NCBI GenBank assembly: GCA_964242115.1
Contig: CAXSZX010000006.1
Location: 158,328 to 222,327 of the forward strand
Source: BOG-908 sp964242115
Lineage (GTDB): Bacteria > Pseudomonadota > Alphaproteobacteria > Acetobacterales > Acetobacteraceae
Reading direction: 5' to 3'
Length of the DNA: 64,000 nucleotides
The notes under the pieces are model-generated. The model had not been told where the DNA came from. It was given only the letters and a program-made list of their open reading frames with translations, and ran no database searches. Position 1 is the stretch's first letter. Every line of letters begins with the position of its first letter. Made by a program: the position numbers and the translations under genes. Below, in pieces: positions 34,992 through 43,012 of the stretch.

Positions 34992-35851
34992 TGGCGCCGG
35001 CGCAGCAGACACGCAGACTGAACGCGATGACGGTGGACGTGGAGGACTGGTTCCAGGTGCAGGCCTTTGCCGGCACCATCGCGCGCGACGACTGGGAGAG
35101 CCTGCCGCGCCGTGTGGAGGCCAACACCGAACGTTTCCTGCAGATGTTCGCCGATGCCGGCGTGACCGCCACTTTTTTTACCCTGGGCTGGGTGGCCGAC
35201 CGGCACGCTGCCCTGGTGCGCCGCATCGTGGCAAACGGGCACGAGCTCGCCAGCCACGGCTATGCGCACCGCCTGGCGCACGAGCAGAGCGAGGCCGAGT
35301 TTCGCGACGACGTCGGCCGGGCCCGCAAGCTTCTGGAGGATGTCGGCGGCGTGGCGGTGTGCGGCTACCGCGCGCCCACCTTCTCGATCAACACGCGCAA
35401 TCCCTGGGCGTTCGGCGTGCTCGCCGGGGAGGGTTACGCTTACAGCTCCAGCACCTTCCCGATCCGCCACGACCTGTACGGCATGCCGGACGCGCCACGC
35501 CTGCCGCACCGCGTCGCCGGCGGGCGGCTGCTGGAGATTCCGATGTCCACCGTGCGGCTGGGCGGCCGCAACTTGCCCTGTTCCGGCGGCGGTTACTTTC
35601 GTTTGCTACCCTACGGGCTGTTCCGCGCCGGCCTGCGCCGGGTGAACACCGAGCAGGCGGGGATGTTCTACACGCACCCTTGGGAGATCGACCCGGGGCA
35701 GCCGCGCATGGCGGACGCGCCGCGCATGGCGCGGTTCCGGCACTACGTGAACATGCAGCACACGGCGGGGCGCGTGCAGAAACTGTTGCGGGATTTCAGT
35801 TGGGGGCGGGTGGATCGGGTGTTTGCCGGGGAGCTTGCGCGTGAAGTTTAA
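34991..35851 (+). CDS. XrtA-system polysaccharide deacetylase (DUF3473)
   Basis: NodB-type carbohydrate esterase of 286 residues. The metal-binding motif is seen in MTVDVEDWFQ, where the first Asp is catalytic, and in GHELASHGYAHRLAH (the two metal His). RAPTFSINTRNPWAF follows, and the C-terminal DUF3473 part carries MFYTHPWEIDPGQPR. It modifies N-acetyl sugars in the exported polymer. The start overlaps the barrel gene stop in TGATGG. Confidence 0.92.
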   Translation: MAPAQQTRRLNAMTVDVEDWFQVQAFAGTIARDDWESLPRRVEANTERFLQMFADAGVTATFFTLGWVADRHAALVRRIVANGHELASHGYAHRLAHEQSEAEFRDDVGRARKLLEDVGGVAVCGYRAPTFSINTRNPWAFGVLAGEGYAYSSSTFPIRHDLYGMPDAPRLPHRVAGGRLLEIPMSTVRLGGRNLPCSGGGYFRLLPYGLFRAGLRRVNTEQAGMFYTHPWEIDPGQPRMADAPRMARFRHYVNMQHTAGRVQKLLRDFSWGRVDRVFAGELAREV

Positions 35852-35958
35852 GGCAAAAAAACTTTGGTCCTGCTGTCGCGGCGCGTCCCACAACGCGCGC
35901 CCAAGGGAACAAAAGTTTTTTGGTTCTTTTTTTCAAAAAAGAACTGCTTGCTTGCTTC
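35850..35958. repeat. Palindromic element with collapsed left arm (copy 21)
   Basis: Only GGCAAAAAAACTTTGG remains on the left; core CTGCTGTCGCGG; right arm GGTTC..GAACTGCTTGCTTGC. Between the deacetylase and femAB genes. Confidence 0.88.
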
Positions 35959-35962
35959 CCCA

Positions 35963-37003
35963 ATGATCAAGCTAGTCCCCCTGGGTTCCGACACCACCGC
36001 CTGGGACGCCTTCGTCCACGCGCGTCCTGACGCCACGTTCTTCCACCTCGCCGCCTGGCGCCGCGTCATCGAAGCCGCGTTCTCCCACCGCACCCACTAC
36101 GTCGCCGCCGAGCAGGACGGCGCCATCGTCGGCGTGCTGCCGCTGGCGCAGGTGAAAACCCGCCTGTTCGGCAACACGCTGATCAGCAGCCCGTTCTGCG
36201 TTTATGGCGGCCCGCTCGCCGCCAACGCGGACGCCGCGCGCGCGCTTGCCGACCATGCTGCAGGCCTGCGCGCAAAACTCGGTGCCGCTGCCTGCGAGTT
36301 CCGCTACCTTAACGCGTCGAAAGAGCAAGCGCTGCCGGAAGACTGGCGCGCGCGTGACGCGCTGTACGTGACTTTCCGCCGCGCCATCGCCGAGAGCGAC
36401 GACGCCAACCTGAAAGCGATTCCGCGCAAGCAGCGCGCCGTGGTGCGCAAGGGTATCGAGCGCGGCCTGGTGGCCACCACCGATCGCAACGTGGACGGAC
36501 TGCACGCGATCTACGCCGAGAGCGTGCGCAACCTCGGAACCCCGGTGTTCGCGCGCCGCTACTTCCGCATCCTGGCCGAGACCTTTGGTGAAGCGATGGA
36601 CGTGCTCACCGTCACCGATGCCGGGCGCCCTACCGCGTCGGTGCTGAACTTTTATTGGCGCGACGAGGTGATCCCCTATTACGGCGGCGGCACGCGCGAG
36701 GCCCGCACCAGCTTCAGCAACGACTTCATGTACTGGGAGGTAATGCGACGCGCCGCCGCGCGCGGTTGCCGCCTGTTCGATTTCGGCCGCAGCAAGCTTG
36801 GCACCGGCGCGTTCTCGTTCAAGAAGAACTGGGGGTTCGAACCGCAGCCGCTTGAATACCGCGTGAACCTCGCCCCCGGTGAGCACGTGCCCGAGGTAAA
36901 CCCCACCAACCCGAAATACCGGCTGATGATCGCCGCCTGGAAACGCCTGCCGGTGCCGGTGGCCAACGTGATCGGCCCCGTGTTGGTGCGCGGCGTCGGA
37001 TGA
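35963..37003 (+). CDS. XrtA-associated FemAB-family acyl/aminoacyltransferase
   Basis: A 346-residue double-GNAT protein of the FemAB type found in PEP-CTERM loci (PEP-CTERM FemAB). Typical parts: FFHLAAWRRVIEAAFSH at the N-terminus, IPRKQRAVVRKGIERGL in the middle, and YYGGGTREARTSFSNDFMYWEVMRRAAARGCRLFDFGRSKLGTGAFSFKK near the C-terminus. It probably adds an aminoacyl or acyl group to the polymer or its precursor. ATG 35963 follows the element by a few bases. The exosortase start overlaps its stop in ATGA. Confidence 0.88.
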   Translation: MIKLVPLGSDTTAWDAFVHARPDATFFHLAAWRRVIEAAFSHRTHYVAAEQDGAIVGVLPLAQVKTRLFGNTLISSPFCVYGGPLAANADAARALADHAAGLRAKLGAAACEFRYLNASKEQALPEDWRARDALYVTFRRAIAESDDANLKAIPRKQRAVVRKGIERGLVATTDRNVDGLHAIYAESVRNLGTPVFARRYFRILAETFGEAMDVLTVTDAGRPTASVLNFYWRDEVIPYYGGGTREARTSFSNDFMYWEVMRRAAARGCRLFDFGRSKLGTGAFSFKKNWGFEPQPLEYRVNLAPGEHVPEVNPTNPKYRLMIAAWKRLPVPVANVIGPVLVRGVG

Positions 37004-38436
37004 ACGCGGTGCTCGCCTCCGCCCGCGTCCCCTGGGTCACGGCCGCCCGTGTGCCCTGGTTCGTGGTCGCCGCCGGGCTGGTGCTGCTTTGCCTGGCGTT
37101 CCGGCCGGAGGTCCAGGCCGCCGTCACCGTGTGGAATACGTCCACCGCCTACGGCCATTGCTGGCTGGTCCTGCCGATCGTCGGCTGGCTCCTGTGGGAG
37201 CGCCGCCTCGTGCTGGAGGCGGGCGTGGCGCATCCTAGCTTCTGGCCGGTGCTGCTGGCACTCCCCTTGGCAGCATTCTGGACCGTGGCCGACTGGCTGG
37301 GGATCATGGAGGGCCGCCAGCTCGCCTTGGTGGGCTTCGCCGAGCTGCTGCTGATCGCCGCAGTCGGTTTCCCGCTCTGGTGGGCGTTGTCCGCCGCGTT
37401 CCTGTACCTGCTTTTCCTGGTGCCGTTCGGCGCGTTCCTCACGCCGGCGCTGCAGCACTTCACCACCAGCTTCATCATCAGCGGCTTGCACCTGCTCGAC
37501 ATCCCGGTGGATTCCGACGCGTTCCACATCCGCATCCCCGAAGGCATGTTCTACGTGGCCGAGGCGTGTGCCGGGTTGCGCTTCCTGATCGCCTCGGTAG
37601 CGTTCGGCACGCTTTACGCGGTCACCATATTTCGCGCGCCGTGGCGGCGCGCGGCGTTCATCGCGGTGGCCTGCGTGGTGCCGGTCGTGGCCAACGGCAT
37701 CCGCGGCTTGGGCATCGTGCTGCTCGGCCACCTGCTGGGCAGCGCCGAGGCGGGCGCGGCCGACCACCTGATCTATGGCTGGGTGTTTTTCTCCGCGGTC
37801 ATCCTGTTGCTGGCTCTCGCGGGGCTGCCGTTCCGCCAGGATAACCTGGCGCCCGCTGCCGTGCCGGATGCGGGCGGGCGGGCGGCACGTCCGCTCACCT
37901 TGCTGCTGGCCTGCGTGCCCGTACTGCTGCTCGCCTACGCCGGCCCGATCCTGGCAGGCGGTGTGAGTGCACCTGGAGGCGCTACGGCGGTTATCGTGCC
38001 GCGCGTGCTGGCGCCCGAATCCTGTCAGGCGGGCGCCTCGAGCGTCGCCGGCGCCGTCAGCACCCAGGTCTTCCGATGCGGCGCGGCCAAGCTGCGCGTG
38101 ACTGCCACCACGCTACCCGCGGGCATGAACCCCGCGCGCATCCTGGACGCGGCGCGTCTGCCTGCGCTTGAGGGCTTGGGCACCGACATCGACAGCGAGA
38201 GCTGGCATAACCCGGCCGGGCAGCCGTGGATGATGCTGAGCGCGCGCGACACCGGCCGCAACGCCGCCTACGCCGTGTGGTCGGGCGGCACCCAGATGAC
38301 CGGCGGGTTGCGGGACAGGTTGCGCATGGCGCGCGGCATGATGGGCGGTGGGCAGAGCGTGGCTATCAGCGTGGTTGCCGAGGGGCAGGATGCGGACGCG
38401 TTGCGGGCGTTTTTAAGGCAAGGCCTTCTTTTCTGA
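37000..38436 (+). CDS. xrtA: Exosortase A (XrtA)
   Basis: Membrane cysteine transpeptidase that cleaves PEP-CTERM sorting signals. 478 residues with about eight membrane segments. The catalytic set is present: Cys190 in AEACAGLRF, Arg235 in NGIRGLG and His256 in DHLIYGW. The C-terminal soluble part (about 320-470) resembles the EpsI/DUF3485 domain that is often fused to XrtA. The last residues RQGLLF and the stop codon are supplied by a palindromic element. No PEP-CTERM substrate gene was found in the window. It overlaps femAB by four bases. Confidence 0.93.
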   Translation: MNAVLASARVPWVTAARVPWFVVAAGLVLLCLAFRPEVQAAVTVWNTSTAYGHCWLVLPIVGWLLWERRLVLEAGVAHPSFWPVLLALPLAAFWTVADWLGIMEGRQLALVGFAELLLIAAVGFPLWWALSAAFLYLLFLVPFGAFLTPALQHFTTSFIISGLHLLDIPVDSDAFHIRIPEGMFYVAEACAGLRFLIASVAFGTLYAVTIFRAPWRRAAFIAVACVVPVVANGIRGLGIVLLGHLLGSAEAGAADHLIYGWVFFSAVILLLALAGLPFRQDNLAPAAVPDAGGRAARPLTLLLACVPVLLLAYAGPILAGGVSAPGGATAVIVPRVLAPESCQAGASSVAGAVSTQVFRCGAAKLRVTATTLPAGMNPARILDAARLPALEGLGTDIDSESWHNPAGQPWMMLSARDTGRNAAYAVWSGGTQMTGGLRDRLRMARGMMGGGQSVAISVVAEGQDADALRAFLRQGLLF

Positions 38437-38556
38437 AGAAAAGAAGCAAAAGACTTTTGTCTCGGCTGTCGCGGAACGTTCAGCCGACTCGCGCCCAAGG
38501 GAACAAAAGATTTTTGGTTCTTTCTTTCAAAAAAGAACTTGCTTTCTTGCTTGCTC
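38415..38556. repeat. Palindromic element, A-left/B-right (copy 22)
   Basis: Left arm GGCCTTCTTTTCTGAAG..GAAGC; core GGCTGTCGCGGAACG; right arm GGTTC..GAACTTGC. It lies between convergent xrtA and GNAT genes and codes the last residues of both. Confidence 0.92.
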
Positions 38557-39535
38557 CCGCCACGCTCCAAGCTCGATCCAGCGTCCCCCAATGCAGCATC
38601 TCGCCATCCTCCGCGAGGCTAAGCTTGTAGCGATCGGCTCCTGCCAGCAGGTCGTAGATCCTGGCGCCGTTCGCCGCGTAATGCGCGATCGCCAACGCGT
38701 GGCACACCAGGCCCGGCTTCTCCTGTGGCGAAGACGACGGCGCGAACCCGCTCTGGTAGCTGTGCACCACGCCGTCGCGGATGAGCATGTAGAGCGTGCC
38801 GACGTGCCGCCCGCCGGCGGTAACGCGCAGCAGGTCGGCCTCCTCCTTCGGCCACGCACGCGCGATCAACGCTAAATGGAACGCGCGCGTCTCTGCGTCG
38901 GCAAACGCGCCCGACTTGCCGCGCCGCCGCCAGGCTGCCTGGTGCAGCGTCACCATCTCGCAAAACGCGTCACGCGCTGCGTCCGGCGTGCTGGCGCGCG
39001 ACAACGCCAGGTCCGGCCCGTACATCCGCATGGACCGCCTGATCTGCGCGCGCGTGTTGGCGCTCAACGTGTCCAGGTAGGGCCGATCCAGCGCCCGCAG
39101 TTCCACCCGCGGCGCCCAGCGGCTCTGTGACACGTGGCACCAGCCGGCCGAGCGCGCCGCGTGCAACGTGGCGTCGTTGACGCCCGACAACACCAGGCCG
39201 GCCGTGCCGCATGCCTTGCGCAAGGCGGCACCCGTCCCGGGCTCGTCACGCGCAGCGAGCAAGCCGTTATGCTCGATGAAGACAGCGTCCTGGCCAGCCG
39301 CGCCGGTCTGGTTCAACCAGAGGCGGCCGCCTCTGTAGCCCAGCAGCGCCAAGGCCACGTCGTGCCCGTCCTGCGTGAGGCTGAGTAGCCGCGCGTTGCT
39401 GAACCGGTCGGCTACCTGACAGCCGAGGAACGTCCAACTGGTGAAGAACCCGCATCCGGCCCGCCGCTCCAAAGCCTGCCAACGGCTTGCCAGGTCGGTG
39501 AAGCTGTCGATGGGGTCGAGGGAGGCTCGTTGCAC
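38480..39535 (-). CDS. GNAT (BioF2-like) acetyltransferase at the XrtA locus
   Basis: A 351-residue acyltransferase-like protein. The C-terminal half has the GNAT_6/BioF2 pattern (GGRHVGTLYMLIRDGVVHSYQSGF, then IYDLLAGADRYKLSLA). Related proteins are often found in XrtA and cellulose loci (CelD-like). The C-terminus continues into the palindromic element, giving about 20 foreign residues (SSFLKERTKNLLFPW). I chose GTG 39535 because sequence further upstream is not protein-like. It is convergent to xrtA. Confidence 0.75.
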   Translation of the reverse strand: MQRASLDPIDSFTDLASRWQALERRAGCGFFTSWTFLGCQVADRFSNARLLSLTQDGHDVALALLGYRGGRLWLNQTGAAGQDAVFIEHNGLLAARDEPGTGAALRKACGTAGLVLSGVNDATLHAARSAGWCHVSQSRWAPRVELRALDRPYLDTLSANTRAQIRRSMRMYGPDLALSRASTPDAARDAFCEMVTLHQAAWRRRGKSGAFADAETRAFHLALIARAWPKEEADLLRVTAGGRHVGTLYMLIRDGVVHSYQSGFAPSSSPQEKPGLVCHALAIAHYAANGARIYDLLAGADRYKLSLAEDGEMLHWGTLDRAWSVAGASKKASSFLKERTKNLLFPWARVG

Positions 39536-39972
39536 GCCGGCATGATGAAGGCTTGGCCTTTCCTGTTCATTGTTTTTGTGCGGCGGGGCGGTCTTTCTTC
39601 GAGACGCCTGCCAGGGTGGTCGTACGTCTCGTGATCGGGCAAGACAGCAAGGCAAGCAGTTCTTTTTTGCAAAAAACCAAAAAAACTTCGTGTTCGTCGG
39701 CTGCGCCGTGCTGACGCTTGTGTGTCAAACGTCCGATATCGGGCCGACGCTGTTTGTCCGCGAGAGAACGCCGGTTTGCGACTGCTGTCCGCTTAAACTG
39801 AAACGTCCACCTCGCCGCTACAGAAGCGAGGTTTTCCGACGATCAAAGGTTAATGACGCAGCGAACATGCCGATTCGGTGCGGCATACCCCTGGTCCGGC
39901 CACGGAGTCTCAGCGCGACAGGCCCGAGCCCCCCATCGCGAACCAAGCTGCCGTCACTGCCCGCGCCGACGC
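39536..39972. other. Gene-free stretch upstream of the GNAT gene
   Basis: It holds a half copy of the palindromic element (39642-39715). The rest, about 250 bases to the pilin stop, shows no gene or terminator that I can support. The GNAT promoter should be here. Confidence 0.6.
39642..39715. repeat. Palindromic element, left half (copy 23)
   Basis: Left arm CAGTTCTTTTTTGCAAAAAACC, then a diverged core (GTCGGCTGCGCCG). No right arm. Confidence 0.7.
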
Positions 39973-40143
39973 CTAGATCGACGCACCCACGTGCGAGAAC
40001 AGGGTGCTCAACGTCGAGCCGAAATTTTTGAAGATCGTGACGAGCACCAGACCCAGGATGCTGGCGATGATCCCGTATTCCAGGGCGGTAACTGCACGCC
40101 TGTCCGCTCGCAGGCAGCGCGCGACGCCGGCAAATCTAGTCAT
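39973..40143 (-). CDS. Flp/Fap-type pilin subunit
   Basis: A 56-residue type IVb pilin. A basic leader (MTRFAGVARCLRADRRA) precedes the conserved VTALEYGIIASILGLVLVTIF, with the Glu-Tyr pair expected after the prepilin cleavage site, and a short tail. Ribosome binding site GGAGG lies eight bases before the ATG. No cpa/tad assembly genes (prepilin peptidase, secretin, ATPase) are in the window, so assembly must rely on genes elsewhere. An 11-bp inverted repeat immediately upstream may control translation. Confidence 0.88.
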   Translation of the reverse strand: MTRFAGVARCLRADRRAVTALEYGIIASILGLVLVTIFKNFGSTLSTLFSHVGASI

Positions 40144-40153
40144 TCTAACCTCC

Positions 40154-40201
40154 AAACGAAACCAGTATCTGTATCGAAACAATATCTGCTTGGTTTCGTT
40201 T
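40154..40201 (-). promoter_or_regulatory. 11-bp perfect inverted repeat in the pilin leader
   Basis: AAACGAAACCA at 40154-40164 and TGGTTTCGTTT at 40191-40201, spacer 26 bases containing two TATCTG copies. One arm touches the pilin Shine-Dalgarno sequence (40149-40153). It could be an operator or an RNA hairpin. The surroundings are AT-rich compared with the window. Confidence 0.65.
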
Positions 40202-40339
40202 TCACCATCTAAAAAATGCTCCGGCGCTGCCGTAGGCCAGCACCTCACGGTCGATAAACCGCAAACCCTGCTATAAAATAAACCAAGAATCAGAATCGGA
40301 TCGTTTTAGAGAGCTCTTCACAATATTGTTACGCTGGCG

Positions 40340-41188
40340 TCAGCCTGACGTCAACGACGCGCTGATCTCGGCCGCCATCGTACGCAGGGCCGGCACGTAG
40401 CGGCACGCCGTGCGGTCCTCCACTTCGTTGCGGTTGTAGGCCTCGAACTCGGCTTCCTTGCGCACGGCTACGTCGCTGGGGTAGCCGCGGCGCAGCTTGG
40501 CGGCCCAATGCGCGCGCGAGCGGGTAAAATAATGGTTGATGCGGGCCACGCTATAGTCCGGCGGCGCCATGCTGAGGCCTGGCAGGACGCCGCCCAGCTC
40601 CGGCGCCGGCCACCACACCATGCTGCGGCCGTGGGCGTCGGCGTAGCTGCCCAGCCGGTGGCCGCGCAGGTCGAAGCAATGCGGGTTGACGCAGCGGTTG
40701 ACGAAGCCCGGCCGGACGATCGATTTCACGTGGCGCGCGGGGAAGAAGGTCGGCGGCGCGCGGCGCAGGAAGCTCTCCAGCACCAGGCCTTCGGGGAAGT
40801 CGTCGTGGCCGTCCGCGCCATAGATTGCCCAGTGCAGTGCCACGCCGCTCCACTCGTCGAAGCGGGCGAGGAAGCTGTTGACCGTCTCGCCCTGCGTCAG
40901 CATCACGAACTCGTCGGAATCGACAAAGGCGATCCAGTCGAACTCCAGCTTGTAGGCGTCGCAGGCGGCGTCGTAGGCGGCGAGCTGGCTGGACTGGGTG
41001 ATGTTGGCCCAGCGATGGTAGCGTATGTCGTGCAGTCGGCCGGCGGCCCTGATGACCTCGGCGGTGCCGTCGTCGGAGAGGTTGTCGAAGATGATCTGGG
41101 TGTCAAACCCGGCCAGGGCATGGAAGGCGATCCACTCGACGATGTCGCGGACCTCGTTGCGCACGATCAGGCAGATGGCGGATTTCAT
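40340..41188 (-). CDS. Glycosyltransferase family 2/92-like protein
   Basis: A 282-residue GT-A type glycosyltransferase. The opening AICLIVRNEVRDIVEWIAFHALAGFD is the Glyco_tranf_2_4/GT92 signature, and FDWIAFVDSDEFVML carries the DxD metal/nucleotide motif. WWPAPELGG and INHYFTRSRAHWAAKLRRG are typical of the C-terminal part of this group. It probably adds a sugar to a surface glycan. Only five bases separate its ATG from the assigned start of the divergent gene. Confidence 0.85.
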   Translation of the reverse strand: MKSAICLIVRNEVRDIVEWIAFHALAGFDTQIIFDNLSDDGTAEVIRAAGRLHDIRYHRWANITQSSQLAAYDAACDAYKLEFDWIAFVDSDEFVMLTQGETVNSFLARFDEWSGVALHWAIYGADGHDDFPEGLVLESFLRRAPPTFFPARHVKSIVRPGFVNRCVNPHCFDLRGHRLGSYADAHGRSMVWWPAPELGGVLPGLSMAPPDYSVARINHYFTRSRAHWAAKLRRGYPSDVAVRKEAEFEAYNRNEVEDRTACRYVPALRTMAAEISASLTSG

Positions 41189-41193
41189 GTTCT

Positions 41194-42468
41194 GTGCCGG
41201 CGGGACCTAGGGTGACGGATGAAGCACGGCGCCCTCTGCTTGACCAGGGTGCGGCTGGCGGCGGCGCGGCCGCGGCAACCGTGCGTGCCGACGCAGCGGC
41301 GGGCGGGCAGGCGGGCCAGCCGAGACGCCAGTCGCTGATCCAGGTCTCGCCGATGGGCAACGTCGGCAACCGGATGATCCAGTATCTGGCGGCCCTCGCC
41401 CTGGCCAGCAGGGTGCCGGACGCCCGCGTGGTGCAGATACATTTGCCCGAATGGGGCATCCAGATACCGCCCGTGCCGGAAGGCCAGGACCGCATCGAGG
41501 TCGTCACCATCCCGGCCCTCGAGTTGGACCGCCTGGCCGCCGCCCTGCGCGCCGGCGCGCTGGACCGCGTGGATTTGCGCACCTACGCGCAGCGCGTGGC
41601 CAACTTCCTGCCCCCCGCCGCCTATCGCCATCTCTTCCCCGGGCCCGCCGTGCAGGGCACCGGCGCTGGCGAGCTGCTGTGCAACATCCGCCAGGGCGAC
41701 ATACTGGACGCCCGTCACCCGGACTACGTGCTGCTGCCGATCGACTTCTACGCCGACCTGGCGGCCCAGACCGGGCTGGCCCCAGTGTTCATGGGACAGC
41801 TCGACCCGTCGCCTTACCTGCACGCGCTGCGCGACCGTTTTCCGACCGCACGCTTCCTGCCCAGCCAGGGGGCGGTGGCCGATTTCGCCTTCATCCGCGC
41901 GTCCCGCCACATCGTGCCGGCGATCAGCACGTTCAGCTGGCTGGCCGCCTGGCTGTCCGAGGCGCAGACCATCCACCTGCCGGTGGCCGGCCTGTTCAAC
42001 CCGGCCCAGGCGCGCAGCACCGACCTGGTGCCGCTCGACGACCCGCGTTACCGCTTCGTTGCCTTTCCGCACCACTATGCCGTCCCTGTCGCCCGTTTCC
42101 CCGAAGCCCACGCCGCGATCCGGCGCCTGTGGCGCGACATGCGGCCGGATGCGTTACGCGCGTTGCTCGCACGCACGCCGCCGCCGCGCGACCCTGCCGC
42201 CTACCACGCCGCCTACGACGAGGCCGGCTACCTGACGCTTCACCCCGACGTGGCCGGCTCGGTCGCCGCCGGCCACATGCCGGATGGCCGCCACCACTTT
42301 GCCCGGTATGGCCTTGCCGAGGGACGGCTGCCTTTCCTGATGAATGGGGCGGGCTATTGCATGGCCTATCCGATTGCCGCGATCGAGCTGGCGCAGGGGG
42401 AGGCTTGGGATCCGGTGGACCATTGGATCAGGTTTGGGCGGGAGCGTGGGTATCAGCGGTTTGGCTGA
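41194..42468 (+). CDS. Putative sugar transferase-like protein, family uncertain
   Basis: A protein of up to 424 residues. IQVSPMGNVGNRMIQYLAALALASRV near residue 48 recalls the nucleotide-sugar loop of fucosyltransferase-like GT-B enzymes, and CNIRQGDILDARHPDYVLLPIDFY and STFSWLAAWLSEA fit that fold. The C-terminus has the YDEAGYLTLHPDVAGSVAAG..HHFARYGLAEGR unit seen in large bacterial surface and glycosyltransferase proteins. The first 45 residues are low complexity and may not be translated; GTG 41281 or ATG 41353 are alternatives. Confidence 0.65.
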   Translation: MPAGPRVTDEARRPLLDQGAAGGGAAAATVRADAAAGGQAGQPRRQSLIQVSPMGNVGNRMIQYLAALALASRVPDARVVQIHLPEWGIQIPPVPEGQDRIEVVTIPALELDRLAAALRAGALDRVDLRTYAQRVANFLPPAAYRHLFPGPAVQGTGAGELLCNIRQGDILDARHPDYVLLPIDFYADLAAQTGLAPVFMGQLDPSPYLHALRDRFPTARFLPSQGAVADFAFIRASRHIVPAISTFSWLAAWLSEAQTIHLPVAGLFNPAQARSTDLVPLDDPRYRFVAFPHHYAVPVARFPEAHAAIRRLWRDMRPDALRALLARTPPPRDPAAYHAAYDEAGYLTLHPDVAGSVAAGHMPDGRHHFARYGLAEGRLPFLMNGAGYCMAYPIAAIELAQGEAWDPVDHWIRFGRERGYQRFG

Positions 42469-42664
42469 AGGCCGGGGGCGTCACGCGTTCGCGTGCGTTC
42501 GCCCCGGGGGGCGTTACGCGTTCGCGTGCTTTCGCACGACGCCCCTCGCCTTGCTTGCCCAACAACGCCGTTGCAGCCTTCAAGGAAGCCCGTTACCGTC
42601 GTTTCGTCTGCGGCAAGCCGGGCCAAGACACATGATCCCGGCACCGCGCAGGGAGATCGACGCC
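42469..42664. other. Leader of the cold-shock gene with two 29-bp near-repeats
   Basis: Two near-identical 29-base units (42474-42502 and 42507-42535), each with ACGCGTTCGCGT. The second lies inside a larger hairpin closed by GGGGCGT and ACGCCCC, with an inner CGTGC-TTTC-GCACG stem. The remaining ~120 bases are the cspA leader. Confidence 0.6.
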
Positions 42665-42874
42665 ATGACCAGCGGTACCGTGAAATGGTTCAACCCGACC
42701 AAGGGTTACGGCTTCATCGAGCCGGAGACCGGCGGCAAGGACATTTTCGTCCACATCAGCGCGGTGCAGAAGGCCGGCTTGCGCAACCTCAACGAGGGCC
42801 AGCGCGTGGGCTTCGAAGTAGAGCAGCAGCAAAACGGGCGCGCCGCCGCGGTGAACATCTCGCCGCAGGCCTAA
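42665..42874 (+). CDS. cspA: CspA-family cold-shock protein
   Basis: A single cold-shock domain of 69 residues that binds single-stranded nucleic acid. Both RNA-binding motifs are present: KGYGFIEP (RNP1) and DIFVHI (RNP2), after the opening GTVKWFNPTKGYG. Ribosome binding site AGGGAG lies about ten bases before the ATG. The long structured leader would fit temperature control. Its stop codon borders a palindromic element. Confidence 0.93.
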   Translation: MTSGTVKWFNPTKGYGFIEPETGGKDIFVHISAVQKAGLRNLNEGQRVGFEVEQQQNGRAAAVNISPQA

Positions 42875-43005
42875 GCAAGCACGCGGTTCTTTTTTGAGAA
42901 AAAGCACCAGAAAACTTTTGTTCCCGCGGCTGCGGACCTCTCCGCGCCACGCAACTCAGGCAACAAAAGTTTTTTGCTTCTCTTTTTCAAAAAAGCAGGC
43001 CTTCT
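42873..43005. repeat. Palindromic element, B-left/A-right (copy 24)
   Basis: Left arm GCGGTTC..GCACC (slightly worn); core GCGGCTGCGGACC; right arm ending GCAGGCCTTC, the GC variant. Between cspA and pmtA. Confidence 0.85.
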
Positions 43006-43012
43006 GCCGCGC

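Noticed and set aside
40326..40350. Inverted repeat GCGTCAGCCTGACGTC near the GT92-like gene stop as a terminator
   Set aside because: Short, overlaps the final codons, and has no T-run in the direction of transcription.
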